From the NCBI GenBank assembly GCA_043784605.1, contig JAYVYD010000021.1:1-16453 (forward strand): a stretch of 16,453 bases of DNA. The letters run 5' to 3'. Of the stretch, positions 13,353-16,453 are shown in pieces; position 1 is the stretch's first letter; every line of letters starts with the position of its first letter. The stretch is from JANYHY01 sp043784605 (GTDB taxonomy: Bacteria > Myxococcota_A > Polyangia > Polyangiales > Polyangiaceae). Below the pieces are notes generated by a model. That model searched no databases and had not been told where the DNA came from. It was given only the letters and a program-made list of their open reading frames with translations. A program made the translations under genes and the position numbers.

Positions 13353-15200
13353 TCAGTCGGTCTTTAGCGTGAGGAACTTCTGCTGGAGCGTCTTGGTCTC
13401 GGACGCGAACTTCACGGTCACCTTGGCTTCGTCGCCTGCGCCGCTGCCGGTCTCGATCACGCCGTTACCGAACTTCTTGTGCGATACGCGCGTCCCCGCA
13501 CGAAAGGACAGGGCGGTGGATGGAGCGAGCACGCCGGGCCCCATGGTGTCGAGCATCGCGACGATCTCGTTCGCCTCGTTGGGCCGGACGAACCACGCCA
13601 TCTTGGCGAGCGAGCGCGGAGTGTTTCCGGCGTCGTCCTTGACGCGCGGATCCAGACCGCGGTCGAGCAACAAGCGGACGGTCGGAACGGACATGGCGCC
13701 TACGGCATAGTGCAATAGCGACGCTCCTTCGATAAACCCTTTCGCACCTTGGTAGCCTCCGCGATAACCGATTAGGTCCGCGGGCTCCGCCATCGCAATG
13801 ACCCGCGCGGCGATCTCGGCGTCTCCCGTGCTGATCGCGAACTGAACGTGGGTGGTCGTGCTGAGCGCGCTGACGCTGTCGAGCACCGCGTGAACGAGCG
13901 TGAGGTCTTTGGGCTCGAGCAAAATGTCGACGATTTGCTTCGTGAGCTGCGCGTCGCTGCGCGTCGACACCTTCACGAGATACTCGGGGTCCAGCGAGCG
14001 ACTCACGTTGATGAGGAAGCCTCCCAGACATCGCGAAGCGACCTCGTTTTTGCCCACTCCCAGCACTCGCGCGAGCATCGTGGCGCACTCCGGCTTCGCA
14101 GCGTCCGTGAGCGAGTCCGCCGCCACTGCGAGGTCGTCGCCGGAGGCACCGCCCGCGATCGCGGCTTCGAGCGCTGCCATGTCGAGGGCACGCGCGGCCA
14201 GCAGCGCAGGCGGCGGCACCCACTCGGTGCGCGGCTGTGCGGCGGCTTCCTTGGGCCAATAGACGCTGACCGAGCTGAGGTTCCGGGTCGCGTGGTGGAC
14301 GCGCGCGATCTCGGCGAGAGCGTCTCGGCCTAATGCCCTATAGCCATTGACAAGTAGTCGCGTACAAGCCTCGCGTTGTGAGTCTCTATCGCCGTGATGA
14401 AGATCGAGGCCCACGACGACTGCCAGGCTACCGTCTCCGTGCGCGAGGTCCGCCTCGGCGCGCGCGACCCACTCGCTGGCCACGGCATCGGATGCCATCG
14501 CCTCCCATCGATCGTAGCCCTCGATGAGACCGGCAGGAGGCGTCCAGCCCGGCAGGTACACGCCGATGCCGCCGCGTCCGAGCTCGACGCGCAGCGACGG
14601 CGGCGACGCGATGTTCTCCTCGGCGCGCGCGGCGTCTTCGAACGGACGCAACGCGTCGAGCCAAGCCACCATTCCCCGGACGCGCCTCTTGTCGTCTGCG
14701 TCGAGGTACGATCGCGCGCTGACTTCCTTACGGATACTGGCCAGTAGCGTCGTTCCTACTTGGGATACGACGCCGTCATCGCGCGCATATCCGTGCGCCA
14801 CCACAGTCGGCAGCTCGCGCGGATCGTCATAAAAAAAGCCCCAGTGGCTGCCGTCCGTGTTGCCCGACGCGATCGAGAGAAACTCTGGTGGGTCGGCGCG
14901 ATAGCGTCCCTCGAGCCGACCATCCAACGTGGCGACGCGCTCGGGCAAGCCAGGCGCGAGCCACTCGAACCACTGCGCGAACCCGAGCAACGAGACTTGG
15001 CAGAGCGCGCGCTCTTCGTCCGAGAGCCCCAAGAAGAAGGCTGCGCCGAAGGTCAGGTGCTTGGGAAGCCGCATCCCGTACACTTCCTCGAACATCCGCG
15101 CGACAGCGGCGAAGCGCTCCTGCGCGGCCGCGGTCGCCTCGAAGCGGCGACCGCGCGCTTGTTGACCGTCTTCCGCGCCTGCAACTTCGATGATCGCCAT
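13353..15200 (-). CDS. SUKH-like, ankyrin-repeat and Tudor-like multidomain protein
   Basis: 615 residues from ATG 15200. A GTG at 15236 would add 12 residues but has its purine-rich stretch too close. About residues 100-145 (ADPPEFLSIASGNTDGSHWGFFYDDP, HGYARDDGV) match the style of SUKH/SMI1-KNR4 domains, which often act as immunity proteins to polymorphic toxins or as regulatory modules. The middle is helical and repeat-like. About 470-555 looks like ankyrin repeats (ASLLHYAVGAMSVPTVRLLLDRGLDPRVKDDAGNTP). The last 45 residues (GTRVSHKKFGNGVIETGSG through VKFASETKTLQQKFLTL) resemble the Tudor-like domain at the C-terminus of UvrD/PcrA helicases. No signal peptide or TM, so cytoplasmic. It stands alone between convergent and divergent neighbours, and no adjacent toxin gene is recognised, which weakens a simple immunity role. 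Confidence 0.72.
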   Translation of the reverse strand: MAIIEVAGAEDGQQARGRRFEATAAAQERFAAVARMFEEVYGMRLPKHLTFGAAFFLGLSDEERALCQVSLLGFAQWFEWLAPGLPERVATLDGRLEGRYRADPPEFLSIASGNTDGSHWGFFYDDPRELPTVVAHGYARDDGVVSQVGTTLLASIRKEVSARSYLDADDKRRVRGMVAWLDALRPFEDAARAEENIASPPSLRVELGRGGIGVYLPGWTPPAGLIEGYDRWEAMASDAVASEWVARAEADLAHGDGSLAVVVGLDLHHGDRDSQREACTRLLVNGYRALGRDALAEIARVHHATRNLSSVSVYWPKEAAAQPRTEWVPPPALLAARALDMAALEAAIAGGASGDDLAVAADSLTDAAKPECATMLARVLGVGKNEVASRCLGGFLINVSRSLDPEYLVKVSTRSDAQLTKQIVDILLEPKDLTLVHAVLDSVSALSTTTHVQFAISTGDAEIAARVIAMAEPADLIGYRGGYQGAKGFIEGASLLHYAVGAMSVPTVRLLLDRGLDPRVKDDAGNTPRSLAKMAWFVRPNEANEIVAMLDTMGPGVLAPSTALSFRAGTRVSHKKFGNGVIETGSGAGDEAKVTVKFASETKTLQQKFLTLKTD

Positions 15201-15334
15201 TGGCGGAGCGTAGTTGACTGTGACTTTGCCGACCACACCTCACTGTGGCTCACCGCACATGGTCATCCTAGAGCCAAATCACGATAAAGCGATTGGCGAT
15301 TACGAAGGCACGGCGGTCGCTGATGTGACTTGCC

Positions 15335-15996
15335 ATGAGATTAGCGTTCTTGTCGATTGCCTTACCGTTTGTCGTCTTCACACGCCTAGCGTCAGCGGAG
15401 GAGTCAGCGCCCACGTCCGATGGGATCACCCCCGTAGAGAAGCCACCCGCGGTGCGGCTTGGCGTCAGCGGCAATGGCGGGGCTCGCCCCGTTCCAGCGG
15501 ACGTCGAGCAGGCCGACATCGGAGACCGGCGTACTGCTGGGCGCAGAGCTGCGCGTGCACCTTCGCCGATGCACGGCTTTCTCATCGGATACACGGAAGC
15601 GGGTGGCATCTTCGGTCCGACCGTACGCATCGTCGACGCCGCGTACTCGCTGCGTCTCCACGGACCCGATCGCCTCCGCGGGATCACGGGCGCGCTCTAC
15701 TTGGAAGTCGGGCCCTCCGTCGGCTTCGCGTACGTCCACAAAGGAGACCCGACTCAGAGGTGGTTGGCGGTCGATTGTCGCTGAGCGTAGACGTGCAATT
15801 GCAAAACTTGACGTTCGGCGGCTTCTTCGGATATCGCGGCGGCGTTCCGATCGGCGTGCCCGACGCTTGGGAAGGCGCGGCGACCTTCGGGCTACGTCTA
15901 GGCCTAGCTTTCGACGTGGGTGGCCGGGCGATTCACCAGCGGAACGGCCGTAGCGAGAGGTTTCGGGTTGTCTCGGCTCACGCACTTCGGGCATAA
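15335..15996 (+). pseudogene. Frameshifted secreted/outer-membrane barrel protein
   Basis: The first frame begins MRLAFLSIALPFVVFTRLASA, a good Sec signal peptide, then a Pro-rich mature start. Barrel-like sequence then moves among frames: VLLGAELRVHL at about 15531-15563 is in a second frame, GFLIGYTEAGGIFGPTV through EVGPSVGFAYVHKGD (about 15575-15750) is back in the first, and LSLSVDVQLQNLTFGGFFGY through GLRLGLAFDVG (about 15774-15925) is in the third. At least three indels (about 15480-15527, 15558-15570 and 15745-15775) are needed to join them. Once repaired it would be a signal-peptide-bearing barrel protein of about 210 residues, of a type common in this lineage. Decay is the simpler reading, but sequencing indels cannot be excluded because the zinc-ribbon gene at 596 also seems to lack a base. 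Confidence 0.62.
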
Positions 15997-16044
15997 GGAC
16001 GCGATCCGCTACCGACGAGACGGCTGCGGCATCCCAAGGTCAAC

Positions 16045-16452
16045 ATGAGCCGCCCAATACTCGACGAGCCGAAGCTTCACTCCTCCATCCGCGAGAAAGT
16101 CGGCACCTACCAAGCAGACATTCTCCGCGAGGTGCAGACGGCCGTTCGCGACAACGACGTCGTCGTCGTGGGCATGAGGATCAACCCGGTCCCCAAGCGC
16201 GCGATCAAGGCGCTCAAGGCCGCGGGCGTCAAGCACGTGTATCTCGAGTACGGCAGCTACTTCAGCGAGTGGCGTCGCCGCCTGGCCCTCAAAATGTGGT
16301 CCGGCTGGCCGACGTTCCCGATGGTATTCGTCAAAGGCGCTCTCATCGGCGGCGCAGACGAAACCGAGAAGCTCATCGCAAGCGGCGAGCTCACCAAATT
16401 GATCGACGACAAGCCGAAGACCAAGAGCGAATCCAAGTCCGAGACGAACTAA
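16045..16452 (+). CDS. Glutaredoxin-like protein lacking cysteines
   Basis: A 135-residue protein, ATG 16045 with AAGG six bases upstream. The fold of glutaredoxin is clear: DVVVVGMRINPVPKRAIKALKAAGV occupies the strand, active-site loop and helix; WSGWPTFPMVFVKGALIGGADE carries the cis-Pro (TFP) and the GG motif typical of monothiol/PICOT-type glutaredoxins that hold glutathione or an Fe-S cluster. The expected CxxC or CGFS site is replaced by NPVP, and the whole protein contains no Cys, so it cannot catalyse thiol exchange or supply a Cys ligand. It may be a glutathione- or protein-binding scaffold. The N-terminal 35 residues are helical and polar; the C-terminus is a Lys/Ser/Glu-rich tail. 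The TAA ends one base before the window does, so its downstream neighbours are unknown. Confidence 0.83.
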   Translation: MSRPILDEPKLHSSIREKVGTYQADILREVQTAVRDNDVVVVGMRINPVPKRAIKALKAAGVKHVYLEYGSYFSEWRRRLALKMWSGWPTFPMVFVKGALIGGADETEKLIASGELTKLIDDKPKTKSESKSETN

Positions 16453-16453
16453 C

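Noticed and set aside
15233..15248. Palindrome CCACA-CCTCAC-TGTGG near the start of the SUKH-like gene
   Set aside because: Five-base arms with a six-base centre are expected by chance at this density, and no second copy or promoter context was found.

Overview
This is a GC-rich window of dense, mostly high-GC3 genes that reads like a Myxococcota (myxobacterial) chromosome. The support is indirect: two Ser/Thr kinases of myxobacterial style, a kinase-linked FHA/sigma-54 activator, a zinc-ribbon/winged-helix membrane protein, and several lineage-type secreted or repeat proteins. No phage, insertion sequence, integrase or CRISPR array is visible.

Layout. Positions 1-2774 (+) carry the 3' part of a PrxQ/BCP peroxiredoxin, a zinc-ribbon/two-TM/winged-helix protein whose 5' end seems to carry a one-base deletion, and a FadL-like outer-membrane barrel. 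Positions 2829-6415 (-) are a same-strand set: RtcB RNA ligase, then a helical protein of unknown function translationally coupled (GTGA overlap) to a VAT-1-like medium-chain oxidoreductase. The 833 bases between rtcB and the next gene, divergent from rtcB, contain no convincing gene. They hold three successive tRNA-like cloverleaves (6515-6586, 6588-6679, 6800-6868), further strong hairpins, and a 37-base direct repeat. A lipoprotein gene follows (7249-8016), then a possible 55-residue minus-strand ORF. Positions 8360-12974 (+) are a tight three-gene signalling operon: tail-anchored Ser/Thr kinase, FHA-AAA+-HTH sigma-54 activator, and Ser/Thr kinase with a periplasmic Cache-type sensor. Positions 13353-15200 (-) encode a SUKH-like/ankyrin/Tudor-like multidomain protein. 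A frameshifted secreted barrel pseudogene and a glutaredoxin-like gene without any cysteine close the window.

How the parts may work together. The most interesting block is rtcB plus the tRNA-like cluster. Element A (anticodon-position GTC) has a shrunken D-arm. Element B has a textbook D-arm and T-arm, but its anticodon loop is replaced by 29 bases containing a strong hairpin. Element C has an anticodon arm like that of tRNA-Cys (GCA, U73) with a five-base D-loop. RtcB seals 2',3'-cyclic-phosphate/5'-OH RNA ends and is the tRNA-splicing ligase of archaea and animals. A set of deviant tRNAs, one with an intron-like insertion, facing an rtcB gene with a structured leader is therefore a good candidate for an undescribed RNA-repair, RNA-splicing or decoy system. 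This link is inference from proximity and hand folding only. The signalling operon suggests a phospho-threonine-controlled sigma-54 switch reading an extracytoplasmic ligand; no target promoter was identified.
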